DNA of 64,000 nucleotides. Source: JAWVFM01 sp038237625. Its GTDB lineage: Bacteria; Actinomycetota; Thermoleophilia; Solirubrobacterales; 70-9. Positions within the stretch are counted from its first letter, which is position 1. Every line of letters starts with the position of its first letter. Where the stretch lies: contig JBBRYM010000006.1 in the NCBI GenBank assembly GCA_038237625.1, positions 1 to 64,000 on the forward strand. The letters are read 5' to 3'. Of the stretch, positions 1-7,438 are shown piece by piece. Under the pieces are notes generated by a model. That model was not told the origin of the DNA. It did no database searches and was given only the letters and a program-made list of their open reading frames with translations. The position numbers and the translations under genes were made by a program.

Positions 1-961
1 TGTCCTGCCCACGGACGTTGTGAACACGGCTGATCGGAGGCCGGTCACCCAGCGAGCTGTGGGGGCGTCGCCGGTTGTAGTAGCGAAGGAAGGATGGCAG
101 GGCCTTCGAGCGCCGTGCTGAGTTCGGCCAGGAGTGGGCGTAGGCCCACTCGCGCTTGAGCGTCTGAAAGAAGCGCTCGACCTTGCCGTTCCAGCGCGGC
201 GTGTAGGGCGGGGTGAAGATCTGGCGGGCGGCGACTCGCTCGAGTTCCGCCCCGAAGACCTGGGAGCGATAGCAGCTGCCGTTGTCCGTCATCACCGCCT
301 CCGGCGGCTCGAGCCCGAGCTTCGCGAAGTGCTCGATCGCCCGGCGCATGAAGGCGGCCGCGGTGGCACCCAGCTCGTCTCGGTGCTCTTCGACGTAGGC
401 GTAGCGGGAGCGATCGTCGACGGCGCCGTGGAGGAAGACGTAGCCGAGCTCGGGGCGGTCGCTGCGGCTCTGGGTCGAGCGCCCGCGGACGCGATGACCA
501 GGGCTCGCAAAGCGCGCCAGGCGCGTCGTGTCGACGTGAAGCAGAGCCCCGGGGCGCGACCATTCATAGCGGCGGTAGCTCTCCCGAGGCGCCGCTGGAC
601 GCCGCGAGAGGCCGTGGCGATGGAGCACCTTCCAGATCGTTGAACGGGCTCGGCGACAGATCCCTGCGAGCCGGCCGGGTCCAAGGCCGGTCTCGCGCCG
701 GGCCCGCAGGATCGGCTCCTCCTCTGCCGCGCTCAGACGCCGGGGCTGGTGAGCGGGGCGAGAGCTTCGATCGCGAAGCCAAGTTCCCGAGGCGAGCTCC
801 TGATCGCTTGCCGCCTGGCGGCGATGCCACCAGCGATGGGCGGTTGCTGGAGCGACGTTGAGGGCGGCAGCTGCCGCCCTCAACGTCATCCCCGACTCGA
901 TCGCCTCGACGAGTGCGATCCGCCCTGCGGGTCCGAGGGCAGCGTTAGCGTGAACCTTCAT
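1..961 (-). CDS. IS481-family DDE transposase, 3' end beyond window edge
   Basis: The minus frame is open from an ATG at 961-959 to the window edge (320 codons), with a good ribosome site TAAGGAGGA at 975-967. The N-terminal part (about residues 12-120) contains two helix-turn-helix stretches, one around TLRAAAAALNVAPATAHRWW. The rve/DDE core has D144 in HVDTTRLARF, D226 in MTDNGS and E262 in GKVERFFQTLK, giving the D-35-E spacing of the IS481/IS3 group. The tail YYNRRRPHSSLG is typical of the family. No internal stop or frameshift is seen, so the enzyme looks intact apart from the last few residues cut by the window edge. It catalyses cut-or-copy movement of its own element. Confidence 0.9.
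   Translation of the reverse strand, partial: MKVHANAALGPAGRIALVEAIESGMTLRAAAAALNVAPATAHRWWHRRQAASDQELASGTWLRDRSSRPAHQPRRLSAAEEEPILRARRETGLGPGRLAGICRRARSTIWKVLHRHGLSRRPAAPRESYRRYEWSRPGALLHVDTTRLARFASPGHRVRGRSTQSRSDRPELGYVFLHGAVDDRSRYAYVEEHRDELGATAAAFMRRAIEHFAKLGLEPPEAVMTDNGSCYRSQVFGAELERVAARQIFTPPYTPRWNGKVERFFQTLKREWAYAHSWPNSARRSKALPSFLRYYNRRRPHSSLGDRPPISRVHNVRGQD
854..887. repeat. 34-bp perfect palindrome inside transposase gene
   Basis: Seventeen bases starting GACGTTGAGGG are followed with no spacer by their exact reverse complement, centred between 870 and 871. It lies in the codons for the first helix-turn-helix of the transposase (TLRAAAAALNV). Confidence 0.9.
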
Positions 962-1118
962 CCGGGTCCTCCTTAGGTCTGTGGCGTTGAACACCACAAG
1001 CCTCTGGGTGGACCCGGATGGCTTTTCAGCTGTTCACAACGTGTGTGGGCGGCTCAACTAGGCGCGGCTGCGCCCGAGACGGGGATAGGATCGACTGGAC
1101 CACGACCAGGAGGTTCAC

Positions 1119-1403
1119 TTGTACGCACGCGTTGTCAGGTTCAGCGGGGTCGATGCCGATCGCATCGAGGCCGTCAAGGCTCGGGTCGACGAGAGCGACG
1201 GCCCGCCCCCGGGCGTCGACTCGAAGGCCATGAAGCTGCTCCACGATTCCTCCCAAAGGACGGCAGTCTTCATCGGCTTCTTCGAGACCGAGGATGCGAT
1301 GAGCGCAGCCGACGAGATCTTCCGCTCGATGGATGCCACCGACACTCCCGGGACGCGGGAATCCATCGATCAGTGCGAGGTCGTTATCGAGCGCGAGGCC
1401 TAG
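1119..1403 (+). CDS. Small dimeric alpha/beta-barrel (ABM-like) protein, function unknown
   Basis: This 94-residue protein has a TTG start placed by AGGAGG at 1108-1113. The pattern (strand MYARVVRFSGVDADRIEAVKARV, later TAVFIGFFETEDAMSAADEIFRSM, ending CEVVIERE) resembles antibiotic-biosynthesis-monooxygenase / ferredoxin-like alpha-beta barrel proteins, which are usually small dimers. No catalytic residue is evident, so the substrate is unknown. It lies 24 bp before the B12-binding protein gene, in the same direction, and may be co-transcribed with it. The IS element ends only about 60 bp upstream. Confidence 0.6.
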   Translation: MYARVVRFSGVDADRIEAVKARVDESDGPPPGVDSKAMKLLHDSSQRTAVFIGFFETEDAMSAADEIFRSMDATDTPGTRESIDQCEVVIEREA

Positions 1404-1427
1404 GATCGGCGCCCCGCTGGCGCGCCG

Positions 1428-1868
1428 GTGACTACGATCCCAGGCGTGCCGGCGGCCGCTGAAACCGAGACGCAGCAGCGCAAGATCCGCGTTGTAGTGG
1501 CCAAGCCGGGCCTGGACGGCCACGACCGTGGAGCCAAGATCATCGCCCGCGCCCTGCGCGACGCGGGCATGGAGGTCATCTATACCGGCCTTCACCAGAC
1601 CCCCGAGCAGATCGTCGCCACCGTCATCCAGGAGGATGCCGACGCCGTGGGCTTGTCGATCCTCTCCGGCGCACACATGACCCTCGTCCCGAAGGTGATC
1701 AACCTGCTGAAGGAGCAGGGCGCCGACGACGTGGTCGTGACGGTGGGGGGGACGATCCCCGCGGACGACGCTCCGGCGCTCAAGGATCTCGGTGTCGCCG
1801 AGGTCTTCACGCCCGGAGCCTCCACCGACGACATCGTCGGCTTCATTCGCAGCGCCGTGCCCGCCTGA
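1428..1868 (+). CDS. Cobalamin-binding (methylmalonyl-CoA mutase C-terminal type) protein
   Basis: The 146 residues form a stand-alone B12-binding domain. The sequence RVVVAKPGLDGHDRGAKIIA contains the DxHxxG motif that supplies the lower axial His ligand to cobalt, followed by GLSILSGAH and VVTVGGTIP, the flavodoxin-like elements around the nucleotide tail. Such free-standing small subunits pair with a separate catalytic chain of methylmalonyl-CoA mutase or a related acyl-CoA mutase. No catalytic subunit is in the window. The GTG start leaves about a dozen extra residues before the conserved core. Its position beside the ETF genes fits a role in propionate, branched-chain or odd-chain acyl-CoA breakdown (inference). 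Confidence 0.85.
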   Translation: MTTIPGVPAAAETETQQRKIRVVVAKPGLDGHDRGAKIIARALRDAGMEVIYTGLHQTPEQIVATVIQEDADAVGLSILSGAHMTLVPKVINLLKEQGADDVVVTVGGTIPADDAPALKDLGVAEVFTPGASTDDIVGFIRSAVPA

Positions 1869-1950
1869 GCGCGGCGTCAGGCTTTACAGATCGCTAGACC
1901 TCCAGCCGCTGCTGAGCAGCAGCCCGCCGTAGCAGGAGGCAACGGACCGA

Positions 1951-1966
1951 TTGACTGGTCAGTCAA
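1951..1966. promoter_or_regulatory. TetR-type operator upstream of etf operon
   Basis: TTGACTG and CAGTCAA form a perfect 7-bp inverted repeat with a 2-bp spacer, about 100 bp upstream of etfB. The left arm doubles as a possible -35 hexamer (TTGACT). The size and symmetry are typical of TetR-family fatty-acid or acyl-CoA repressors, but no particular regulator can be assigned. Confidence 0.6.
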
Positions 1967-2065
1967 GGGGGTATCCGGGACGATAAGATTCCCCGCCCGC
2001 AACGGCCGGCCCCAAATTGCTCTTCGTTCGCCCGGCCGCGAAACTCGCTAAGGAGGCTCAAGAAC

Positions 2066-2857
2066 TTGAAGATCTGTTGCCTTGTGAAGGAGGTTCCCGA
2101 CGCCGCGGTGCAGAAGCGGATCGACTCTTCGACGATGCGGCTCGACCGCTCCGGGGAGAAGAACCTCAACCCCTTCGATACGCACGGCATCGAGGCCGCC
2201 ATGCAGATCCGCGAGGGCGGGAACGCCCAGGTGGACGAGATCGTCGCCGTGACCATGGGCCCGGAGTCGGCGGTGCGCGCCCTGCACAAGGCCGTCGCGC
2301 TGGGAGCCGACCGCTCGGTCCATCTCACCGACGCCGCGCTGGCAGGCTCGGACGTGTGCGCCACCGGCTATGCCCTCGCCAAGGTGCTCGAATCCGAGCA
2401 GCCCGACCTGGTCCTGCTCGGCCAGCAGTCCGACGACGGCGAGTGCTACACGATCGGCGCGGTGGTGGCCGACCATCTGAAGATGCCGTCGCTCACCCAG
2501 GTCATCAAGATCGACGTGGCCGACGGCAAGCTCACATGCGAGCGCCAGGCCGAGTACGGCTACGACACCGTCGAGGTGGACCTGCCGGCCGTCATCTCGG
2601 TCGGCGACGCGATCAACGAGCCGCGCTACCCGAGCCTCAAGGCGATTATGGGCGCGAAGAAGAAGCCCCTGGAGACGCACGCCACCGGCGACGTCGGCAT
2701 CGAAGCCGGCGAGGTCGGCGAAGAGGGCTCGAAGACCAAGGTCCTCGCCATCAACCCGCCGCCCCCAAAAGAAGTCGGCGAGATCATCGAGGACGAGGAC
2801 ACCAACGAGACGGTCGAGAAGATCGTCGCCTGGCTTGACGAAAGGAAATTGATCTAG
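2066..2857 (+). CDS. etfB: Electron transfer flavoprotein subunit beta
   Basis: The 263 residues match EtfB/FixA throughout: KICCLVKEVPDAAVQKRID at the N-terminus, NPFDTHGIEAAMQIRE, the adenine-nucleotide-binding region ATGYALAKVL with LGQQSDDGECYTIGA, and the C-terminal recognition-loop region. The protein forms a heterodimer with EtfA and carries AMP; the complex accepts electrons from acyl-CoA dehydrogenases. The TTG start is chosen because AAGGAGG (2050-2055) lies 10 bp upstream. It is the first gene of an etfB-etfA-ETF:QO operon, probably driven by the promoter/operator near 1951. Confidence 0.95.
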   Translation: MKICCLVKEVPDAAVQKRIDSSTMRLDRSGEKNLNPFDTHGIEAAMQIREGGNAQVDEIVAVTMGPESAVRALHKAVALGADRSVHLTDAALAGSDVCATGYALAKVLESEQPDLVLLGQQSDDGECYTIGAVVADHLKMPSLTQVIKIDVADGKLTCERQAEYGYDTVEVDLPAVISVGDAINEPRYPSLKAIMGAKKKPLETHATGDVGIEAGEVGEEGSKTKVLAINPPPPKEVGEIIEDEDTNETVEKIVAWLDERKLI

Positions 2858-2914
2858 ATGAGCGACGTAAGGCGCGAAAGCATGTTTGCCCGCCTGGCAA
2901 GGCAGGTTTTCTAA
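2858..2914 (+). CDS. Possible 18-codon ORF between etfB and etfA
   Basis: Immediately after the etfB TAG comes ATG and an open frame of 18 codons (MSDVRRESMFARLARQVF) ending in TAA, which directly abuts the etfA GTG. The segment also holds a small inverted repeat, TTGCC and GGCAA around 2885-2899. It could couple translation of etfB to etfA, whose own ribosome site is weak. It may equally be chance, and there is no homology evidence. Confidence 0.25.
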   Translation: MSDVRRESMFARLARQVF

Positions 2915-3889
2915 GTGGCTGGCATTCTCGTTTACGCCCTCCACGACGACGAGGGCAACTTCAACAAGAACTCCCTTGGAGCCATCTCCGAGGCCGCGAA
3001 GCTCGCGGGCGAGCTCGGCTCCGAGGCGGCAGCGGTGGTGGTCGGCGAGATCGCCGACGATGCCTGCGCCGGCCTTGGCAACTACGGCGCCGCGAAGGTC
3101 TATCGCGCCAAGTCGGCCCCCGAAGGACTCGCGCAGCCGGTAGTCGACGTGATGGCCAAGGTCATCGCCGACAACGGCTACGACTACGCCCTCTTCGGCG
3201 GCGGCTTGCTCGGCTTCGAGATCGGCGCCGGCCTCACAGCGCGGCTGAACGCGGGAGTGACCATGGAGGTCACCGCGGTCAAGGTCGACGGCGGCAAGCT
3301 CATCGCCGAGCGGCCGGTGCTGCAGGACTCCGCGATCGTCGATGTCGGCTACGTCGGCGAGCCCGGGATCATCATCGGGCGCCTGAACGCGTTCGACGCG
3401 AACGAGACCGGCGGCACGGCCGAGGTCGTCGACGTCCACGTCGAGCTCTCCGAGTGGTCCTCGAAGGCCCGGATGGTGCAGCGCGGCGAGCAGCGCGGCG
3501 GCGACGTCAACATCGAGGACGCCGACATCCTCGTGGGTGGCGGCCGCGGCCTCGGCGAGGCGGGCAACTTCAAGCTCGCCGAGGAGCTCGCCGAGTCCAT
3601 GGGCGGCGCCGTTGCGGCTACCCGCGCCGTGGTCGACGCCGGCTGGTATCCGTACTCCGCGCAGATCGGCCAGACCGGCAAGACGGTCGCGCCGAAGCTC
3701 TATCTAGCCGCCGGCATCTCCGGGGCGATCCAGCACAAGGTCGGCATGCAGAGCTCGGAGAACATCCTGGCGATCAACAAGGACCAGAACGCGCCGATCT
3801 TCGAGTTCGCCGACCTGGGTGTCGTCGGCGATCTCCACAAGATCCTGCCGAAGCTGACGGAAGCGATCAAGGCCAGGAAGGGTGGCTGA
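2915..3889 (+). CDS. etfA: Electron transfer flavoprotein subunit alpha
   Basis: The 324 residues match EtfA/FixB. The N-terminal half has the alpha/beta fold found also in EtfB. The C-terminal FAD domain begins near residue 200 and contains ILVGGGRGLG, the stretch TRAVVDAGWYPYSAQIGQTG, and LYLAAGISGAIQHKVGMQ with the FAD-binding SG and HxxG pattern, then ILAINKDQNAPIFEFADLGVVGD. It holds the redox-active FAD of the ETF heterodimer and passes electrons to the quinone oxidoreductase encoded next. The GTG start gives the usual short N-terminus (AGILVYALHDD). Its 3' end overlaps the next gene by 8 bp. Confidence 0.96.
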   Translation: MAGILVYALHDDEGNFNKNSLGAISEAAKLAGELGSEAAAVVVGEIADDACAGLGNYGAAKVYRAKSAPEGLAQPVVDVMAKVIADNGYDYALFGGGLLGFEIGAGLTARLNAGVTMEVTAVKVDGGKLIAERPVLQDSAIVDVGYVGEPGIIIGRLNAFDANETGGTAEVVDVHVELSEWSSKARMVQRGEQRGGDVNIEDADILVGGGRGLGEAGNFKLAEELAESMGGAVAATRAVVDAGWYPYSAQIGQTGKTVAPKLYLAAGISGAIQHKVGMQSSENILAINKDQNAPIFEFADLGVVGDLHKILPKLTEAIKARKGG

Positions 3890-5609
3890 GAAAGCCATGG
3901 CAGCTCCTGGCGCGGCGGTGGAGCCAAAGGACTTCCCGCCTCCATTCGACGAGCGCGGCCTGGTTGTCGAGCCCACCGACCCCGAGGACGAGCGGATCGA
4001 GGTGGGCGTGGCCATCGTCGGCGGCGGCCCCGCCGGCCTCGCCTGCGCCAACCGCCTGCTCGACCTGCTGGCGACCGAGCCCGAGCTGATGGAAAGCCTG
4101 GGTGAGGTGCCCGTGGCGGTCGTCGAGAAGGGCAAGGTCTGCGGCGCACACACGCTCTCCGGAGCGAACATGAATCCCTCGGCGATGCGGGAGCTCTTTC
4201 CCGACATCGAGCCATCCGACTGGCCCTTCGCCTATCAGGAGGTCACCAAGGACGCGGTCTACCTGCTGACGAAGAAGGCGGCACTTCCCCTCAAGCCGAT
4301 GCCGCCGAACTTCCGCAACCATGGCAACTACGTGATCTCGGTCTCGAAGCTCTCGCGTTTCCTCGCCGAGAAGGCGGAGGAGAAGGGCGCGTACATCCTC
4401 ACCGAAACGGTTGCCGACAAGCTGCTGGTCGAAGACCGCATCGTCAGGGGAATCCGCTCCGGCGACCGTGGTCGCGGCAAGGACGGCAAGGAGCTCGGCA
4501 ACTTCGAGCCCGGGTCGGATTTGACGGCGAAGGCGACCGTCCTCGCCGAAGGCACTCTTGGCCATCTCACGCAGGCCGCGACCGACTACTTCGATCTCCA
4601 AGGCGAGCTGCCGGTGCGCTGGGAGCTCGGAGTGAAGGAGGTCTGGAAGGTCCAAAAGCCTCTCGACCGCGTGATCCACACGATGGGCTGGCCGCTTCGC
4701 AAGGCCGCCAAGTGGAACGAGTTCGGCGGCAGCTTCATCTACCCGATGGGCGAGGACAAGCTCTGCATCGGCCTGGTGATCGGCCTCGACTACGCCGACT
4801 CCACGGTCTCCTGCCATGACATGTTGCAGGAGCTCAAGACGCACCCCTTCATCGCCAAGATGCTCGAGGGCGGCGAGCGCACGGCATGGGGCGCCAAGAC
4901 GATTCCCTCGGGCGGGTTCTTCTCGATGCCGCGCAGCCTGACCGTTCCCGGAATGGCGATCGCCGGGGACGCGGCAAGCATGGTCAACATCCCGACGCTG
5001 AAGGGCGTGCATTACGCCCTCTACGCGGGCATGTACGCCGCCGAGACGATCTTCGAGGCCCTTAAGAACGACTCGGTGAACCTCGACAGCTACAACGAGA
5101 AGGTCAAGAAGTCGGTCATCGGCACCGATCTCTTCGACTCGCGCAACATGCGCCAGCCCTTCACCAAGGGGTTTTTCGTCGGCGGCGCGATCGCGAGTGC
5201 GATGACGATCACCAAGGGGCTCTTCCCCGGCGGCAAGTGGGACTACGAGTCCGACACGGAGATCGAGATGCACGACGGCGGCGCCAACCGCAGCTACCCG
5301 AAGCCGAACGGCAAGCTCACCTTCGGCAAGCTCGACTCGGTCTTCCTGTCGGGCAACGCCACCCGCGACGACGCTCCCAACCACGTCAAGGTCCAGAACC
5401 ACGTTCCGCGCGAGCTCGCGAAGACCTGGGTCAACCTCTGCCCCGCACAGGTCTACGAGATCCCGGAGGACCAGCTCGCCAGCGGCTCGGCGACGGTCGA
5501 CGTCCACGTCACCGCCTCCAACTGCGTGCAGTGCGGCGCGATCAACGCCAAGGGAGGCCGGCTGACGATGCCCGAGGGCGGCGACGGACCCCTTTACCAG
5601 GAGGTCTAG
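3882..5609 (+). CDS. Electron transfer flavoprotein-quinone oxidoreductase
   Basis: The 575 residues match ETF:QO/FixC. The FAD-binding GVAIVGGGPAGLACANRL is at about residues 44-63, followed by GKVCGAHTLSGA, and GDAASMVNIPTLKGVHYAL near 365. The C-terminal ferredoxin-like domain has C520, C548 and C551, but the fourth expected cluster ligand in the usual CxxCxxC is Ile554. The enzyme takes electrons from ETF into the membrane quinone pool (menaquinone is likely in actinobacteria). The GTG start overlaps etfA; an in-frame ATG at 3897 is a possible alternative. Translational coupling with etfBA is likely. Confidence 0.93.
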   Translation: MAEKAMAAPGAAVEPKDFPPPFDERGLVVEPTDPEDERIEVGVAIVGGGPAGLACANRLLDLLATEPELMESLGEVPVAVVEKGKVCGAHTLSGANMNPSAMRELFPDIEPSDWPFAYQEVTKDAVYLLTKKAALPLKPMPPNFRNHGNYVISVSKLSRFLAEKAEEKGAYILTETVADKLLVEDRIVRGIRSGDRGRGKDGKELGNFEPGSDLTAKATVLAEGTLGHLTQAATDYFDLQGELPVRWELGVKEVWKVQKPLDRVIHTMGWPLRKAAKWNEFGGSFIYPMGEDKLCIGLVIGLDYADSTVSCHDMLQELKTHPFIAKMLEGGERTAWGAKTIPSGGFFSMPRSLTVPGMAIAGDAASMVNIPTLKGVHYALYAGMYAAETIFEALKNDSVNLDSYNEKVKKSVIGTDLFDSRNMRQPFTKGFFVGGAIASAMTITKGLFPGGKWDYESDTEIEMHDGGANRSYPKPNGKLTFGKLDSVFLSGNATRDDAPNHVKVQNHVPRELAKTWVNLCPAQVYEIPEDQLASGSATVDVHVTASNCVQCGAINAKGGRLTMPEGGDGPLYQEV

Positions 5610-5678
5610 CCGCCCGGCCGTCGCTCGCGGCGACGCCGAGCTGGCGCCGCGCGAGCTTGGCGGAGACGATAAGTGAGC

Positions 5679-6521
5679 CTAACCCGGCTGCGGGGCGGCG
5701 AAATCGCCGATGAGTCGCGCCAGCTCCTCCGGTTGGTCGAGCGAGACGAACGTCCGTGAGTCGTCGATGAGCTCGAGCCTGCAGTCCGGAATCGTCGCGG
5801 CCAGCTTGCGCGCGTTCTCGACCTTGAAGAACCGATCCTCCGATGCCCACGCGATCAGGGTTGGGCGATCGAACTCCGCTAGCCGCTCGGCCGCCTCGAG
5901 CGTGTAGCGGCTCGAGATGCCGCGGAGGAGCTTGCCCGCGTCACGGCGGACCTCCCGGTTCGTCATCGCAGGCTCGACCCACCGATCGAGGAGCTCGTTC
6001 GGCAGGCGTCGCTCGGTCAACCAGCCGTAGGCGATGGGCATCCTCCGCATCGTCCGGGGCCGCATCGACTGCATCAGAAAGGTGAGCGCCCCCGGGATCC
6101 GGGCGAGGCCCTGGAGGTAGCGGAATGCCGGTGGTAGAAAGTCGCGGTAGGCATCACAGGGAGTGAGGACGAGCCGGCCGAGCCGCTCGGGGTGGTTCGT
6201 GGCGACGAGCTGGCACATCGCGCCCCCGGTGTCGTTCCCGACCAGAGTGACCTCCTCGAGATCGAGCGCCTCGAGGAACCCCGCGATGATCCGGGCGACG
6301 CCGGGAGGGGAGAGGTCGGCGTCGGGATTCATCGCCTCCCGGTGCGATCCCAGCGGCAGGTCGGGCACGATGCAGCGAAAGCGATCGGCGAGGAGCGGAG
6401 TCACCTCGCTCCAGAGGGTTCCGTCAACGAGGAACCCATGCACGAAGACCAACGGCGGGCCGTCCCCCGTCTCCGTGTAGGCAATCCGCCCTTCCGGCAG
6501 TTGAACGGTGGCGCTGGTCAT
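5679..6521 (-). CDS. Alpha/beta-hydrolase with Asp nucleophile (dehalogenase/epoxide-hydrolase-like)
   Basis: The 280-residue alpha/beta-hydrolase has the oxyanion-hole segment FVHGFLVDG (about 26-34). The nucleophile elbow VGNDTGGA puts Asp97, not Ser, at the catalytic position, as in haloalkane dehalogenases and epoxide hydrolases. The C-terminal segment IDDSRTFVSLDQPEEL aligns with the usual catalytic-His loop but has Thr257 where His is expected, so the activity may be altered or lost. The ATG at 6521-6519 gives a normal N-terminus; longer readings upstream run into the regulator's promoter. It is divergent from a TetR gene, which probably represses it through the operator at 6561-6576. 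Confidence 0.85.
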   Translation of the reverse strand: MTSATVQLPEGRIAYTETGDGPPLVFVHGFLVDGTLWSEVTPLLADRFRCIVPDLPLGSHREAMNPDADLSPPGVARIIAGFLEALDLEEVTLVGNDTGGAMCQLVATNHPERLGRLVLTPCDAYRDFLPPAFRYLQGLARIPGALTFLMQSMRPRTMRRMPIAYGWLTERRLPNELLDRWVEPAMTNREVRRDAGKLLRGISSRYTLEAAERLAEFDRPTLIAWASEDRFFKVENARKLAATIPDCRLELIDDSRTFVSLDQPEELARLIGDFAAPQPG

Positions 6522-6548
6522 CGTGCGGTCCTCTCTGACGCGGGAATT

Positions 6549-6578
6549 AACATACAGTCGGTACGTTATAACATACAG
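6549..6578. promoter_or_regulatory. Divergent promoter/operator for hydrolase and TetR
   Basis: The 66-bp gap between the divergent genes is the most AT-rich part of this region. It contains the near-palindrome GTACGTTATAACATAC (6561-6576, 7 of 8 pairs symmetrical). The direct repeat AACATACAG lies at 6549-6557 and 6570-6578, spaced 21 bp (two helical turns). This fits autoregulation and repression of the hydrolase by the adjacent TetR protein. Confidence 0.65.
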
Positions 6579-6587
6579 ACTGCTTGC

Positions 6588-7184
6588 ATGTCTACGCGCA
6601 CCCAGACGGAGAGATCTCAGACCACACGCGGCGCTCTGATGGCCGCCGCGCGGCGGCTTTTTGCCGATCGGGGGTACGCGGGGGTCGGCACGGAGGAGAT
6701 CGTGCGCGCCGCCGGGGTCACCCGCGGCGCGCTCTATCACCACTTCGAGGGCAAGGAGGGCCTCTTGGAGGCGGTCTACGAGCAGATCGAGGAGGAGGTA
6801 ACCCGAAAGATTGCGAAAGACGCCCTCTCCGGCGGCGATCCGATGGAGGCGCTGCGGGCGGGAGCCCGGTCGTTTTTGGATCACTGCCTTGTGCCCGAAG
6901 TGCAGCGAATCGTGTTGCTCGACTCCCCGGCGGTCCTCGGCTGGGAGCGCTGGCGTGAGATCGGATCCAAGTACGGCCTCGGCCTTGTGGAGGCGGCCCT
7001 CCAGGCGGCTATCGACGCAGGCGAGCTCTCCCCGGTGGCGGTCAGGCCGCTTGCGCACGTCCTTCTCGGTGCCCTGGACGAGGCGGCGATGGTGGTCGCT
7101 CGAGCCGAAGACCCGCAGGCCGCGCGCGAGGAGATGGTCGTAATCTTCGACCGAATCCTCGACGGGGTCAGGGCAGAGGCCTGA
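6588..7184 (+). CDS. TetR/AcrR-family transcriptional regulator
   Basis: The 198 residues have a clear TetR N-terminal DNA-binding domain: ARRLFADRGYAGVGTEEIVRAAGVTRGALYHHF, about residues 20-52 (split here as ARRLFADRGYAG then GVTRGALYHHF), followed by EGKEGLLEAV. The helical ligand domain includes the segment CLVPEVQRIVLLDSPAVLGW, typical of a common actinobacterial TetR subgroup. The ATG at 6588 is chosen because it gives a normal N-terminal arm; the frame stays open upstream only through the promoter region. It is divergent from the hydrolase gene and probably controls it. The ligand is unknown. Confidence 0.92.
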   Translation: MSTRTQTERSQTTRGALMAAARRLFADRGYAGVGTEEIVRAAGVTRGALYHHFEGKEGLLEAVYEQIEEEVTRKIAKDALSGGDPMEALRAGARSFLDHCLVPEVQRIVLLDSPAVLGWERWREIGSKYGLGLVEAALQAAIDAGELSPVAVRPLAHVLLGALDEAAMVVARAEDPQAAREEMVVIFDRILDGVRAEA

Positions 7185-7217
7185 GGAGGTCTTGTGCCGC
7201 TCGGTAGAATTTCAAGT

Positions 7218-7427
7218 GTGAAGAGCGCAATCCATCCCGACTACGTCCTCTCGCACGTGCGCTGTTCGTGCGGGAACGAGTTCTACACCCGCTCGACGAA
7301 GCCCGAGCTCCACGTCGAGATCTGCTCGGAATGCCACCCGTTCTATACCGGCAAGCAGAAGCTGGTCGACACCGGCGGGCGGGTTGAGCGCTTCCGCCGC
7401 CGCGCGGCGCGCAGCCGCCGCGGCTAG
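7218..7427 (+). CDS. rpmE: 50S ribosomal protein L31 (zinc-binding type)
   Basis: The sequence KSAIHPDYVLSHVRCSCGNEFYTRST, then VEICSECHPFYTGKQKLVDTGGRVERF, is L31 with the four zinc-ligand cysteines CxC...CxxC. The GTG at 7218 gives the family's usual start (MKxxIHPxY), so a longer reading from 7194 is not favoured. The C-terminal tail is Arg-rich, as expected for an rRNA-binding protein. It is the first gene of a translation-related group with DUF1385, prfA and prmC; rpmE-prfA-prmC order is common in actinobacteria and Firmicutes. Confidence 0.95.
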   Translation: MKSAIHPDYVLSHVRCSCGNEFYTRSTKPELHVEICSECHPFYTGKQKLVDTGGRVERFRRRAARSRRG

Positions 7428-7438
7428 CTCTGACAAGC

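Larger units (their letters stand above)
1..1056 (-). mobile_element. IS481-family insertion sequence (left end at or beyond window edge)
   Basis: The element holds one transposase gene on the minus strand. Its two ends form an imperfect inverted repeat: positions 1-26 match the reverse complement of 1031-1056 at 21 of 26 bases, sharing the block ACGTTGTGAACA and the block GCCCAC. Both ends start TG on the outside, as expected for IS481 elements. The target-site duplication cannot be checked because the left flank is outside the window. The element lies directly upstream of the gene at 1119, so it may have separated that gene from its former promoter. Confidence 0.85.

Noticed and set aside
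3867..5507. Long minus-strand open frame (546 codons) opposite the ETF:QO gene
   Set aside because: It is the antisense shadow of a clear ETF:QO gene in GC-rich DNA; it reads as a Val/Asp/Arg/Leu-rich pseudo-protein with no domain.
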